From: Nocardioides halotolerans DSM 19273
Lineage (GTDB): Bacteria; Actinomycetota; Actinomycetes; Propionibacteriales; Nocardioidaceae
Direction of reading: 5' to 3'
Length of the DNA stretch: 64,000 bases
Assembly: GCF_000422805.1 (NCBI RefSeq)
Contig: NZ_AUGT01000021.1
Location: 99,740-163,739, forward strand
Shown: piece after piece, positions 32,837-41,538 of the stretch
How the letters are laid out: the number at the start of each line of letters is the position of its first letter
Numbering within the stretch: position 1 is the stretch's first letter
Program-made: the position numbers and the translations under genes
Notes under the pieces: model-generated
The model's input: the letters and a program-made list of their open reading frames with translations, nothing else
Database searches by the model: none
What the model was told of the DNA's origin: nothing

Positions 32837-34210
32837 TCAGGCGTCCTCGTCGTCACCGAAGCCGGCGACGACGTCTCGCAGCGAGGCGAGCTGGGCGGTG
32901 ATGGCGTCGCGGCGCTTGGCGAGCCGGTCCACCTCCGACCGGAGGGCGGCGACCTGGCGCTCCTTCTCGGCGTCGCCGCTGGCGACGATCGACTCGGCCT
33001 GGGTGGTGGCCGACGCGGTGATCTGCTCGGCCTCGCGCCGGGCCCGGGTCAGGATGCCCTCGGCCTCGGTCTGCGCCGCGCCGCGAGCCTCGGTGGCCTG
33101 CTGGGTCGCCTCGCGGGCGCGCTGCTCGGCGGCGGTGGCCCGCTCCTCGGCCTCCTCGACCAGCCGCTTGGTCTCGGCGAGGGCGCTGGTGTGGTGCTCG
33201 GACGCCTCCCGGGCGAGCCGCTCGCGGTCCACCGCCAGCATCCGCCGCGCCTCCTGGACCTCACGGTCGACCGCCGCCTTGGCCTGCTCGGCCTCGCGCT
33301 GGGCTCCGGTGCGCAGCTCGCTGACCTCCTGCTGCACGGCCAACCGGAGCTGGTCGGCCTGGCGCTGCGCGCTGGCGAGCACATCGGCGGCCTCGCTCTT
33401 GGCGTTGCTGCGCTCCTGCTCGGCCTCGGTCATCAGGCGGGCGCGGTGGTCCTCGAGCTCCTTGGTCTGGACGATCCGCAGCTCCTCGGCCTCGCGGCTG
33501 GCGTCGGCCTTGATCGCCTGGGCGTCGCGGGCGGCCTGCTCGCGGATCTCCTCGGCGTCGCGCTGGGCGACCGCGCGCATCTCGGCGGCCTCCTCCTCAG
33601 CGAGGCGCAGCATCGCGCTCGCCCGGCCGCCGAGGCCGGCGTAGGACGGCTCCTGCGCCTCGGTGATCTGGCTGCGCGCCTCCACGAGCTCGCTCTCGAG
33701 CTCGCCGATGCGGGCCTCGGCTCGGGCCGCGCGCTGGCCGAGGTCGGCCTGGTCGGCGGCGAGCTGGCGGAGCCGGGCGTCGACGGCGTCCTTGTCGTAG
33801 CCGCCGCGACGGACCGTTGGCAGCGGAGGGAGCGGCGCGGCCTTGGCGGCCGGCGCTGCGGGTGCGGCGGGTGCGGGCGGGACCACGGGCCGGGCCTGGA
33901 CCGGCACCTGCCGGGTGGCCTCGGGGGCGGCCTTCGCGGGCGCAGCCTTCACGGGTGCGGCCGCGGCCTTCGGCTCCTCCACCTCCGCCGCGACGTCGTC
34001 CGTCTCGTCGAGGGTCAGGTCGTCGGGGAGCGGGGGGATCACCTGGGTCTTCTCGGCGTCGACGTCGGTGTCCGTGTCGGCGTCGACGTCCTCGAGGTCG
34101 GCGTCCTGTGCCGTCGCGTCGGTCTCGTCACCCGTGGAGCCCTGCGGGCCGCTCCGCTCGTCGTCTTCGTCGTCGAAGATGGACAGGCCCTGGTTGTCCT
34201 GGTTGCTCAT
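32837..34210 (-). CDS. Scy-like coiled-coil protein (polar growth / cytoskeletal type)
   Basis: Protein of 457 residues: acidic disordered N-terminus (DDEDDERSGPQ ... DADTDTDVDAE), a Pro/Ala-rich linker, a short DivIVA-like motif (RRGGYDKDAVDARLRQLAAD), then a very long coiled coil (about 160-440) in which Ala, Glu and Arg repeat. In Streptomyces the coiled-coil proteins Scy and FilP are encoded beside mce, thiolase and meaB, and this neighbourhood matches. Length is well below that of Scy, so role in polarity is inferred from context. ATG 34210 is the first codon before the conserved tail. Confidence 0.78.
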   Translation of the reverse strand: MSNQDNQGLSIFDDEDDERSGPQGSTGDETDATAQDADLEDVDADTDTDVDAEKTQVIPPLPDDLTLDETDDVAAEVEEPKAAAAPVKAAPAKAAPEATRQVPVQARPVVPPAPAAPAAPAAKAAPLPPLPTVRRGGYDKDAVDARLRQLAADQADLGQRAARAEARIGELESELVEARSQITEAQEPSYAGLGGRASAMLRLAEEEAAEMRAVAQRDAEEIREQAARDAQAIKADASREAEELRIVQTKELEDHRARLMTEAEQERSNAKSEAADVLASAQRQADQLRLAVQQEVSELRTGAQREAEQAKAAVDREVQEARRMLAVDRERLAREASEHHTSALAETKRLVEEAEERATAAEQRAREATQQATEARGAAQTEAEGILTRARREAEQITASATTQAESIVASGDAEKERQVAALRSEVDRLAKRRDAITAQLASLRDVVAGFGDDEDA

Positions 34211-34303
34211 GGGGGGACGAGCTCCTTCGCATGGGGACGCGTGAACTCCGCCCATCCTCCACGATCGACCGGGGTTTGGCACACCCGGTCAGGACGTCTG
34301 CGT

Positions 34304-35641
34304 TCAGACGCCCCGGAACCGGTTGATGGCGTCCTCGTGCCGGGCGCGGAACTCCGGGTCGCGGACGCCGAGACCCTCCTGCGGAGCCAGGCACAGCACC
34401 CCGACCTTGCCCTGGTGGGTGTTGTGGTGGACGTCGAGCGCCGCCTGCCCGACCTCGTCGAGCGGGTAGGTCCGCGACAGCGTCGGGTGGATCTTGCCCT
34501 TGGCGATCAGGCGGTTGGCCTCCCACGACTCGCGGTAGTTGGCGAAGTGGGAGGAGATGATCCGCTTGAGGTTCATCCAGAGGTAGCGGTTGTCGTACTC
34601 GTGCATGTAGCCGCTGGTGGACGCGCAGGTCGTGATGGTGCCGCCCTTGCGGGTCACGAACACGCTGGCGCCGAAGGTCTCGCGGCCCGGGTGCTCGAAG
34701 ACGATGTCGATGTCCTCGCCGCCGGTCAGCTCGCGGATCCGGGCGCCGAGCCGCTTCCACTCGCTCGGGTCCTGGGTCTGCGGGTCCTTCCAGAACCGGT
34801 AGCCCTCCTCGCTGCGGTTGATCACGAGCTCGGCACCCATGGAGCGGCAGATCTCCGCCTTGTCCTCGGAGGAGACCACGCAGACCGGGGTGGCGCCGCC
34901 GTTGAGGGCGTACTGCGTGGCGAAGCCGCCGAGCCCGCCCGAGGCGCCCCAGATCAGGACGTTGTCGCCCTGCTTCATGTCGCCGCCGTTCTTGGAGACC
35001 AGCTGGCGGTACGCCGTGCAGTTGACCAGGCCGGGGGAGGCGGCCTCCTCCCAGGTCAGGTGCGCGGGCTTGGGCATGAGCTGGTTGGCCTTGACCAGCG
35101 CGACGTCCGCGAGCCCGCCGAAGTTGGTCTCGAACCCCCAGATCCGCTGCTGCGGGTCGAGCATCGTGTCGTCGTGGCCGTCGGGGTCCTCGAGCTCGAC
35201 GCTCAGGCAGTGCGCGACGACCTCGGTGCCGGGCTTCCACCGGGTCACGCCGGGGCCTGTGCGCAGCACGACGCCGGCCAGGTCCGAGCCGACCACGTGG
35301 TAGGGCAGGTCGTGCCGCTTGGTCAGCGGGGAGAGTCGGCCGTAGCGCTCGAGGAACCCGAACGTCGAGACCGGCTCGAAGATCGAGGTCCAGACGGTGT
35401 TGTAGTTGATCGCGGAGGCCATCACCGCCACCAGTGCCTCGCCCGGGCCGAGCTCGGGGAGGGCGACGTCCTCGACGTGGAGCGACTTGCGCGGGTCCTT
35501 GTCGCGCGACTCCATTCCCTCGAACATCTCCACCTCGTCCTTGTGCACCGTCGCGGCGCGGTAGGACTCGGGCAGGTCGAGGCTGGCGAACTCCTCGGGA
35601 GGCGTGTCACCGGCGAGGATGGCGTCGAGGATCTGCTGCAT
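34304..35641 (-). CDS. ccr: Crotonyl-CoA carboxylase/reductase
   Basis: NADPH-dependent enzyme that reduces and carboxylates crotonyl-CoA to ethylmalonyl-CoA, the defining step of the ethylmalonyl-CoA pathway. The 445 residues show AINYNTVWTSIFEP, GFETNFGG, the nucleotide loop WGASGGLGGFATQYAL and ISSHFANY. Asn in INYN, Phe-Glu in GFET and His in SSHFANY correspond to known CO2-pocket residues, supporting true carboxylase function. ATG 35641 is six bases after TAACTT, so transcription is probably leaderless. Confidence 0.96.
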   Translation of the reverse strand: MQQILDAILAGDTPPEEFASLDLPESYRAATVHKDEVEMFEGMESRDKDPRKSLHVEDVALPELGPGEALVAVMASAINYNTVWTSIFEPVSTFGFLERYGRLSPLTKRHDLPYHVVGSDLAGVVLRTGPGVTRWKPGTEVVAHCLSVELEDPDGHDDTMLDPQQRIWGFETNFGGLADVALVKANQLMPKPAHLTWEEAASPGLVNCTAYRQLVSKNGGDMKQGDNVLIWGASGGLGGFATQYALNGGATPVCVVSSEDKAEICRSMGAELVINRSEEGYRFWKDPQTQDPSEWKRLGARIRELTGGEDIDIVFEHPGRETFGASVFVTRKGGTITTCASTSGYMHEYDNRYLWMNLKRIISSHFANYRESWEANRLIAKGKIHPTLSRTYPLDEVGQAALDVHHNTHQGKVGVLCLAPQEGLGVRDPEFRARHEDAINRFRGV

Positions 35642-35745
35642 GAGTGGAAGTTACCTGTCAGTAGTAGCTGTGTTCGACTGGTTGTGACCTAGTTCGCGCT
35701 GCCCCGGGCGCGGTCCCAGCGTGAGTTGCGGTGATCTCTCTCGCT

Positions 35746-35825
35746 GGCGCGGCTTCGTTCCTCAGCCGCGCCGCTCGCTCGATCCGCGCTCGCCCACGTA
35801 GCCCGCTCGTTCCTCGCGGGCTACG
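35746..35825. repeat. Pair of hairpins sharing the same 9-base loop
   Basis: Hairpin 1 is GGCGCGGCT-TCGTTCCTC-AGCCGCGCC (35746-35772). Hairpin 2 is CGTAGCCCGC, loop TCGTTCCTC, GCGGGCTACG (35797-35825). Stems differ completely but both are perfect, while the loop is identical. They fill the gap between ccr and mce (both minus), and hairpin 2 contains the mce stop codon (35823-35821). Likely terminator or repeat family. Confidence 0.8.
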
Positions 35826-36279
35826 GCTCGCTTGGCTCCACGAGCTCCACGAGGATGCCGCCGGCGTCCTTGGGGTGGATGAAGTTGACCCGCGAGTCGG
35901 AGGTACCCCGCTTGGGCTCGTCGTAGAGCAGCCGCAGGCCGCGCTCGCGGAGGGTGGCCGAGACCGCGTCGAGGTCGGCGACCCGGTAGGCGAGCTGCTG
36001 GATGCCGGGGCCGGAGCGGTCGAGGAACCTGGCGATCGTCGACTCGTCGTTCAGCGGCGCGAGGAGCTGGATGCAGGCGCCGGAGTCGCCGACCGCCATC
36101 ATCGCCTCGCGGACGCCCTGCTCCTCGTTCACCTCCTGGTGCGCCAGGCGCATGCCGTAGGTGGTCTCGTAGAACGCGATCGCCTCGTCGAGGTCGGCCA
36201 CCGCGACGCCGACGTGGTCGATCGCCGTGAACAGGCCCGGGAGCGGCGCGGAAGACGTGTCGGAGGTCATGCTGGGCAT
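35821..36279 (-). CDS. mce: Methylmalonyl-CoA/ethylmalonyl-CoA epimerase
   Basis: Epimerase of 152 residues from the glyoxalase/VOC superfamily, swapping the 2-position stereochemistry of methylmalonyl- or ethylmalonyl-CoA. The metal ligands are in [15 protein letters not shown] (His), EVNEEQGV and [11 protein letters not shown] (Gln or Glu region), and GILVELVEP (Glu). It is divergent from the thiolase and upstream of ccr on the minus strand. ATG 36279 is used; ATG 36270 is possible. The stop falls in the shared-loop hairpin. Confidence 0.94.
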   Translation of the reverse strand: MPSMTSDTSSAPLPGLFTAIDHVGVAVADLDEAIAFYETTYGMRLAHQEVNEEQGVREAMMAVGDSGACIQLLAPLNDESTIARFLDRSGPGIQQLAYRVADLDAVSATLRERGLRLLYDEPKRGTSDSRVNFIHPKDAGGILVELVEPSEP

Positions 36280-36297
36280 GGTTACAGAGCGCTAACC
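36280..36297. promoter_or_regulatory. Candidate operator between mce and thiolase
   Basis: GGTTACAGAGCGCTAACC has inverted ends GGTTA and TAACC eight bases apart. It lies directly next to the mce start and 76 bases before the thiolase start. It is the most symmetric of the three similar sites in the window (10943, 20692, 36280). Confidence 0.5.
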
Positions 36298-36372
36298 CGC
36301 GAAGTAAGGTCGATCCCACCATCCGTGGCGTTGGCTTCGTCACGTCGAGTCGCTGCAGTGGAGGTTTGGCGC

Positions 36373-37563
36373 ATGTCCGACAACCCATCCGTGATCGTCG
36401 CCGGGGCCCGCACGCCGATCGGCCGTCTCCTCGGCGGTCTCAAGGACCTCACCGCCGCCGACCTGGGCGGGGTCGCCATCAAGGGCGCCCTCGAGAAGGC
36501 CGGTGTCTCGGGCGACCAGGTCGACTACGTGATCATGGGCCAGGTGATCCTGGCCGGCGCCGGGCAGAACCCCGCGCGCAACGCGGCGGTGGCCGGCGGG
36601 ATCCCGATGAGCGTCCCGTCGATCACCGTCAACAAGGTCTGCCTCTCCGGCCTCAACTCGATCGCGATGGCCGACCAGCTGATCCGGGCCGGCGAGGTCG
36701 AGATCGTCGTCGCCGGCGGCATGGAGTCGATGACCAACGCGCCCCACCTGCTGCCGAAGTCCCGCGAGGGGTTCAAGTACGGCGACACGGCGCTGGTCGA
36801 CTCGATGGCCTACGACGCACTGTTCGACCAGGTCACCCAGCAGGCGATGGGCCTGCTGACCGAGGAGATCAACGGCGCCGCGCACAACCTCACCCGCGAG
36901 GAGCAGGACGAGTTCGCCGCCCGCTCGCACCAGCGCGCCGCCGAGGCCTGGAAGAACGGCCTCTTCGACGACGAGGTCGTCCCGGTCCCCGTGCCGCAGC
37001 GCAAGGGCGACCCGGTGATGGTGACCACCGACGAGGGCGTCCGCGGCGACACCACCGTCGAGTCGCTGTCCAAGCTGCGCCCGGCGTTCAGCAAGGAGGG
37101 CACCATCACGGCCGGCACGTCGTCGCAGATCTCCGACGGCGCCGCCGCCGTCGTGGTGATGAGCAAGGCCAAGGCCGAGGAGCTCGGCCTGGAGTGGCTC
37201 GCCGAGATCGGCGCCCACGGCATGGTCGCCGGCCCCGACTCGAGCCTGCAGCTCCAGCCGGCCAACGCCACCGCGCTGGCCTGCCAGAAGGAAGGCATCA
37301 GCCCCACCGACCTCGACCTGGTCGAGTTCAACGAGGCGTTCGCAGCCGTCGGCATCTCGGCGGCCCGCGAGCTCGGCCTGCCCGACGAGAAGGTCAACGT
37401 CAACGGCGGCGCCATCGCCCTGGGCCACCCCGTCGGCATGTCGGGCACCCGGGTCGTGCTGACGCTCGCCCTCGAGCTCAAGCGCCGCGGCGGCGGCGTC
37501 GGTGCCGCTGCGCTGTGCGGTGGTGGCGGCCAGGGCGACGCCCTGATCGTCCGTGTCCCGTAG
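36373..37563 (+). CDS. Acetyl-CoA acetyltransferase (thiolase)
   Basis: Thiolase of 396 residues condensing two acetyl-CoA to acetoacetyl-CoA. Catalytic parts: [13 protein letters not shown] (nucleophilic Cys), [24 protein letters not shown] (His) and [11 protein letters not shown] (second Cys). GGAGG eight bases before ATG 36373 is a ribosome site, unlike many leaderless neighbours. meaB overlaps its 3' end by 11 bases in another frame. With the dehydrogenase at 20730 and Ccr it supplies the entry to the ethylmalonyl-CoA pathway. Confidence 0.95.
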   Translation: MSDNPSVIVAGARTPIGRLLGGLKDLTAADLGGVAIKGALEKAGVSGDQVDYVIMGQVILAGAGQNPARNAAVAGGIPMSVPSITVNKVCLSGLNSIAMADQLIRAGEVEIVVAGGMESMTNAPHLLPKSREGFKYGDTALVDSMAYDALFDQVTQQAMGLLTEEINGAAHNLTREEQDEFAARSHQRAAEAWKNGLFDDEVVPVPVPQRKGDPVMVTTDEGVRGDTTVESLSKLRPAFSKEGTITAGTSSQISDGAAAVVVMSKAKAEELGLEWLAEIGAHGMVAGPDSSLQLQPANATALACQKEGISPTDLDLVEFNEAFAAVGISAARELGLPDEKVNVNGGAIALGHPVGMSGTRVVLTLALELKRRGGGVGAAALCGGGGQGDALIVRVP

Positions 37564-38518
37564 GGCAGAGCAGGTCGACGACCTCGTCGCGCGCGCCCGG
37601 GACGGCGAGTCCCGGGCGGTGGCGCGGCTGGTCTCCATGGTCGAGGACGGCTCGCCCCAGCTGCGCCAGGTGATGGCGGCTCTGACGCCGCACGCCGGCC
37701 ACGCGCACGTCGTCGGCGTCACCGGGTCGCCGGGGGTCGGGAAGTCGACGACGACCAGCGCGCTGGTCACCGAGCTCCGCAAGGCGGGCAAGCGGGTCGG
37801 CGTGCTCGCGGTGGACCCGTCCTCGCCGTTCTCCGGCGGCGCGCTGCTCGGCGACCGGATCCGGATGCAGGACCACGCGACCGACCCGGGCGTCTTCATC
37901 CGCTCGATGGCCTCGCGCGGGCACCTCGGTGGCCTGTCGTGGACGACGCCGCAGGCGCTCCGCGTGCTCGACGCCGCGGGCTGCGACGTGGTGGTTGTCG
38001 AGACGGTCGGGGTCGGCCAGAGCGAGGTCGAGATCGCCGGCACGGCCGACACCACGGTCGTGCTCATGGCGCCGGGCCTCGGCGACGGCATCCAGGCCGC
38101 CAAGGCGGGCATCCTCGAGATCGGCGACGTCTACGCCGTCAACAAGGCCGACCGCGACGGCGCCGAGCAGGTACGCCGCGAGCTCCGCTCGGCCATCGCT
38201 CTCGCCGACCGGCCGGAAGGCGCCTGGAAGCCGCCGATCGTGCTCACCGTGGCCCAGGAGGGCCGGGGCGTCGACGAGCTGGTGAGCGAGCTCGACCGGC
38301 ACCGCACCTGGCTGGAGGAGCACGGTGAGCTGGTGCGCCGGCGTACGTGCCGTGCCCGCGAGGAGATCGAGGCCATCGCCGTCGCCGCGCTGCGCGAGCG
38401 GTGGGAGGGCGGGATCGACGTCCACGACGGCCTCGACGCGCTCGCCGAGGCCGTCGTGGCCGGGGTCAAGGACCCCTACGCCGCCGCCGACGAGCTGGTC
38501 GCCAGCGCCACCGACTGA
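37553..38518 (+). CDS. meaB: MeaB-type GTPase, B12-mutase chaperone
   Basis: G3E-family GTPase that loads and protects adenosylcobalamin-dependent mutases such as MeaA. The 321 residues have a P-loop [53 protein letters not shown] (switch and Walker B area) and [13 protein letters not shown] 37553 overlaps the thiolase end by 11 bases, so translation may be coupled. The last 43 bases overlap, tail to tail, with the convergent MFS gene. Confidence 0.94.
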   Translation: MSRRAEQVDDLVARARDGESRAVARLVSMVEDGSPQLRQVMAALTPHAGHAHVVGVTGSPGVGKSTTTSALVTELRKAGKRVGVLAVDPSSPFSGGALLGDRIRMQDHATDPGVFIRSMASRGHLGGLSWTTPQALRVLDAAGCDVVVVETVGVGQSEVEIAGTADTTVVLMAPGLGDGIQAAKAGILEIGDVYAVNKADRDGAEQVRRELRSAIALADRPEGAWKPPIVLTVAQEGRGVDELVSELDRHRTWLEEHGELVRRRTCRAREEIEAIAVAALRERWEGGIDVHDGLDALAEAVVAGVKDPYAAADELVASATD

Positions 38519-39921
38519 CCAGGGTCGACCTCGGCCCGTGGCCGCCCGGGAAGGAACGCCGCGGCGAGCGCCACGGCGACCGTGGTGGCGACGAGGTAGA
38601 CCAGGCTCGCCTCGAAGGCGTCGACCATGCCGTCGTCGAGGCGGCCGAAGAAGATGATCCCGACCAGGGCGACGCCCACCGCGTTGCCGATCTGCTGCAG
38701 CGTCGACGACGTGCCCGAGACGGCACCGGCGTGCTGCGGAGCGACCGAGCCCATCACGACCCCGACGAGCCCGGAGAGCGTCACGCCCATGCCGAACCCG
38801 CTCACGGCCAGGCCGGGCACCAGCCAGAGCACCGAGCCGCCCACGCCGACCTCCTCGACGGCGACCAGCTCGACGACGTGCCCGGCCGCGAAGAGCAGCG
38901 CCGCCGCGGTGATGACGGTGCGGGCGCCGTAGCGGCCGAGCAGGCCGGCCGCCTGCCGGGTGCCGATCATGTAGGCCGAGGCGGTCACGGTGAAGACGAC
39001 GCCCGACGCGAGCGGGCCGAGGCCGCGGCCGTTCTGGAGGTAGAGGCCGAAGACCAGGAAGTACGCCGCCATGCCGGTGAAGAGCAGCGTCTGGCCGAGG
39101 AGTCCGGCGGCCACCGCGCGGGCGCGCAGCGGCTCGAGGTCGACGAGCGGCCTGCGCCCGCCACGTCGGAGCGCGCGGCCACGCAGCGCGGCGGCACCCG
39201 CCACCAGGACGGACCCGGCGAGGCAGAGCCACGTCCAGAGCGGCCAGCTCTGACGCTGGCCCTCGACCAGGGGCAGCACCAGCGCGGTCAGCGCGCCGAC
39301 GACCAGCACGGCCTCGGCGCCGTCCGGACGGGAGACCCCCGCCAGCCGGGTCTCCGGGAGCACCCGGGGAGCGGCCACGAGCGCGGCCAGGCCGATCGGC
39401 ACGTTGATCAGGAAGATGGCGCGCCAGCCGGAGCCCGCGAGGTCGAGGTGAATGAGGAGCCCGCCGATCAGCTGGCCCGTCGCGGCCGCCAGGCCCATGG
39501 CGGTGGCGTACGCCCCGAGCGCGCGGACGCGGTGCGGGCCCTGGTAGACGTCGCCGATGAGGCTCAGCACCGTCGGGCCGATGAGCGCGGCCGCGGCCCC
39601 TTGGACGAGCCTGGCCAGCAGGAGGGTCTCGATGCTGGGTGCGAACCCGCACGCGGCCGAGCTGAGCACGAACAGCGCCGTGCCGAGGACGAACATCCGT
39701 CGCCGGCCCCAGAGGTCGGCGGTCCGGCTGGCCACGAGGAGCAGGCCGCCGTAGGTCAGGCCGTAGCCAGCGACCAGCCACTCCAGGGCGGTGTCGTCCG
39801 CGTGCAGGTCGCGCTGCACGGAGGGCAGCGCGACGTTGACGACGAAGAAGTCGAGGACGATGAGGAAGACGCCGGTGAGCAGCACCGTGAGCGGCCCGCG
39901 CCGGAAGGTGTCGGTGGTCAT
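38476..39921 (-). CDS. DHA2-type MFS efflux pump controlled by MerR
   Basis: Drug:H+ antiporter of 481 residues with about fourteen helices. Helix 1 is followed by FFVVNVALPSVQRDL, then GLLLVASRTADLWGRRRMFV, LLLARLVQGAAAALIGPTVLSLI and FLINVPIGLAALV. The substrate is unknown. ATG 39921 sits six bases after a weak -10 (GAGAAC) that is 19 bases from TTGACC, with a dyad in the spacer, the standard MerR-activated promoter. The gene diverges from merR and its 3' end overlaps meaB by 43 bases. Confidence 0.92.
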   Translation of the reverse strand: MTTDTFRRGPLTVLLTGVFLIVLDFFVVNVALPSVQRDLHADDTALEWLVAGYGLTYGGLLLVASRTADLWGRRRMFVLGTALFVLSSAACGFAPSIETLLLARLVQGAAAALIGPTVLSLIGDVYQGPHRVRALGAYATAMGLAAATGQLIGGLLIHLDLAGSGWRAIFLINVPIGLAALVAAPRVLPETRLAGVSRPDGAEAVLVVGALTALVLPLVEGQRQSWPLWTWLCLAGSVLVAGAAALRGRALRRGGRRPLVDLEPLRARAVAAGLLGQTLLFTGMAAYFLVFGLYLQNGRGLGPLASGVVFTVTASAYMIGTRQAAGLLGRYGARTVITAAALLFAAGHVVELVAVEEVGVGGSVLWLVPGLAVSGFGMGVTLSGLVGVVMGSVAPQHAGAVSGTSSTLQQIGNAVGVALVGIIFFGRLDDGMVDAFEASLVYLVATTVAVALAAAFLPGRPRAEVDPGQSVALATSSSAAA

Positions 39922-39927
39922 GGAACC

Positions 39928-39958
39928 GTTCTCGGGCCTCCCGCAACGGGAGGGTCAA
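39928..39958 (-). promoter_or_regulatory. MerR-type promoter of the MFS gene
   Basis: On the minus strand: TTGACC (-35, 39958-39953), a 19-base spacer containing the dyad CTCCCGTTGCGGGAG (39952-39938), then GAGAAC (39933-39928) as a weak -10, six bases before the ATG. The over-long spacer with a central dyad is the hallmark of promoters activated by MerR proteins. Confidence 0.75.
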
Positions 39959-39975
39959 CCCGGTTCCATATCCGC

Positions 39976-40006
39976 TGGACTCTCCCGTGGGGGGAGAGTG
40001 CACGCT
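39976..40006 (+). promoter_or_regulatory. MerR-type promoter of the merR gene
   Basis: TGGACT (-35, 39976-39981), a 19-base spacer with the dyad CTCCCGTGGGGGGAG (39982-39996), then CACGCT (-10, 40001-40006), six bases before ATG 40013. The dyad matches the MFS-side dyad in 13 of 15 positions and the geometry is the same, so the regulator probably controls both. Confidence 0.68.
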
Positions 40007-40012
40007 GGGCGC

Positions 40013-40831
40013 ATGGCCGCGTCGACACCCGAGCTGCTCACCATCGGCGACTTCTCGAAGATGACGTTCCTGACCGTGAAGGCGCTGCGGCACTACCACG
40101 ACGTGGGCCTCCTCGAGCCTGCGCGCACCGACCCCAGCAGCGGCTACCGCTACTACCGGGTCGAGCAGGTCGCCCGGGCCCGGCTGATCCGGCGGCTCCG
40201 CGACCTCGACCTGCCCGTCGACGACGTGCGCAGCGTGCTCGCGGCGCCCGACGAGGTCACCCGCAACGCCGTCATGATCGAGCACCTCGACCGGATGAGC
40301 CGCCAGCTCGAGCAGGTGCAGGACACCGTCGACTCACTGCGCCGGATGCTGGCAGGTGACGAGGCCGAGGTCCCGGTCACCCATCGCGACGAGGCGGCCA
40401 CCATGGTGCTGGCCATCCGCGGTCACGTGGGCGCCGACACGGTCCTGGCGTGGTGGGTCGAGGCCTTCACCGAGCTGCACCGGCTCCTCCGCAGCGCCGG
40501 GATCGGCCGCACCGGCGCCGACGGCGCCGAGTTCCCCGCCGAGTTCTTCACCGAGGGCGCCGCCGACCTGGTCGCGTTCGTGCCGGTGGACCGGGTGCCG
40601 GCGCTGGCCGGCCGGGTGGAGGCGCTGACCCGGCCGGCGGCGACGTACGCCGTGGCCACCCACGACGGACCGATGGTCGACCTCGACGGCGCCTACTCGG
40701 CCGTCGGCCGGACCGTCCTCGAGCAGGCGCTCACCTCGGACGGCCCGGTCGTCGAGCGCTTCCTCCCCGTCGGGCACGAGGACGACCTCCTGGCCCACAC
40801 CACCGAGGTCTGCTGGCCGGTCAGCGGCTGA
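40013..40831 (+). CDS. MerR family regulator with effector-binding domain
   Basis: Regulator of 272 residues. The N-terminal winged helix reads LTIGDFSKMTFLTVKALRHYHDVGLLEP ... SGYRYYRVEQVARARLIRRLRDLDLPVDDV, followed by a coiled-coil linker (EHLDRMSRQLEQVQDTVDSLRRML) and a GyrI-like ligand-binding domain (about 120-272, ending EVCWPVSG). It binds small molecules and probably activates the divergent MFS pump through the two similar operators. Confidence 0.93.
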   Translation: MAASTPELLTIGDFSKMTFLTVKALRHYHDVGLLEPARTDPSSGYRYYRVEQVARARLIRRLRDLDLPVDDVRSVLAAPDEVTRNAVMIEHLDRMSRQLEQVQDTVDSLRRMLAGDEAEVPVTHRDEAATMVLAIRGHVGADTVLAWWVEAFTELHRLLRSAGIGRTGADGAEFPAEFFTEGAADLVAFVPVDRVPALAGRVEALTRPAATYAVATHDGPMVDLDGAYSAVGRTVLEQALTSDGPVVERFLPVGHEDDLLAHTTEVCWPVSG

Positions 40832-41027
40832 GCCGGACCCGCTCGTCCTGGGGGTCGCCGAAGACCGACCTGAGCTCGGCGTAGCACTGCGTCCAGCGCT
40901 GGACGCCACCGAGGTCGCGCGCCTCGAAGGCGGTGGCCGCCATCCGCGACGCCAGGGTCATCGCGGACTCGGGAGCACGGGCCAGGCTCGCGTAGAGCAG
41001 GACGAACGTTGAGTTGGGCATTGCCAT
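40821..41027 (-). CDS. Possible small protein
   Basis: Minus-strand frame of 68 residues from ATG 41027: AMPNSTFVLLYASLAR, MTLASRMAATAFEARDLGG, VQRWTQCYAELRSVFGDPQ. Composition is protein-like, with two amphipathic helices, and it ends 11 bases inside the convergent merR 3' end. No good ribosome site is visible (GGTCTCCCG before ATG), and no family is recognised. An upstream ATG exists but that extension is Pro/Ser-rich and less convincing. Confidence 0.42.
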   Translation of the reverse strand: MAMPNSTFVLLYASLARAPESAMTLASRMAATAFEARDLGGVQRWTQCYAELRSVFGDPQDERVRLSR

Positions 41028-41369
41028 CGGGAGACCCACATTCTCGCCGGAGGGTGACGCATCGGGGGAAGGCGTCGCCCGATTCAACGACGGCCGGGCG
41101 CCGGTGTGATGGCAAAGCGGCACACGACGCGCCAGCGTCTAGACAGCACTGGGGTCGGCATGGTCCAGGTGGGCCAGCCGATCACCTCCGGTGGTGACCG
41201 CCGGCGGACCGATCACCCGGAATCGGCTGAGGACACCCTCCGCTGGTGCGCGGTCCGAGCGACGGGTGGGCCTGCGGACGGCGCGGCGCCCACCGACCCA
41301 TCAGCAACTCTGGTAACAGTAGACGCGTACCTGTGCCCACTTCCCCAGCACGACAGGACGGACTCCACC
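41028..41369. other. Gene-free stretch before the small membrane gene
   Basis: About 340 bases without a convincing gene. It contains a 7-bp hairpin GGTGGGC (41265-41271) with GCCCACC (41288-41294), several short GGTG/CACC dyads around 41170-41215, and AGGACGGA at 41355-41362, a likely ribosome site for the gene at 41370. No promoter was assigned with confidence. Confidence 0.5.
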
Positions 41370-41531
41370 ATGAACAAGGGCGTGCTCGCCGTGCTCGTGG
41401 TCTTCTTCGGCTTCTGGATGTTCACCGACCCCCACGGCCTGGCCGACTTCACCCAGGCCACGGGCGACTCGGTCGGCGGGTGGGGGCAGCAGCTGTTCTC
41501 CTCGCTCATCGAGTTCCTCGGCGACCTCTGA
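41370..41531 (+). CDS. Small single-helix membrane protein
   Basis: A 53-residue protein starting MNKGVLAVLVVFFGFWMFT, a membrane helix near the N-terminus, followed by DPHGLADFTQATGDSVGGWG and an amphipathic hydrophobic tail (LFSSLIEFLGDL). AGGACGGA seven bases upstream supports the start. It lies eight bases before the PH-domain membrane gene, so they are likely expressed together. Function unknown. Confidence 0.72.
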   Translation: MNKGVLAVLVVFFGFWMFTDPHGLADFTQATGDSVGGWGQQLFSSLIEFLGDL

Positions 41532-41538
41532 GCCGGGG

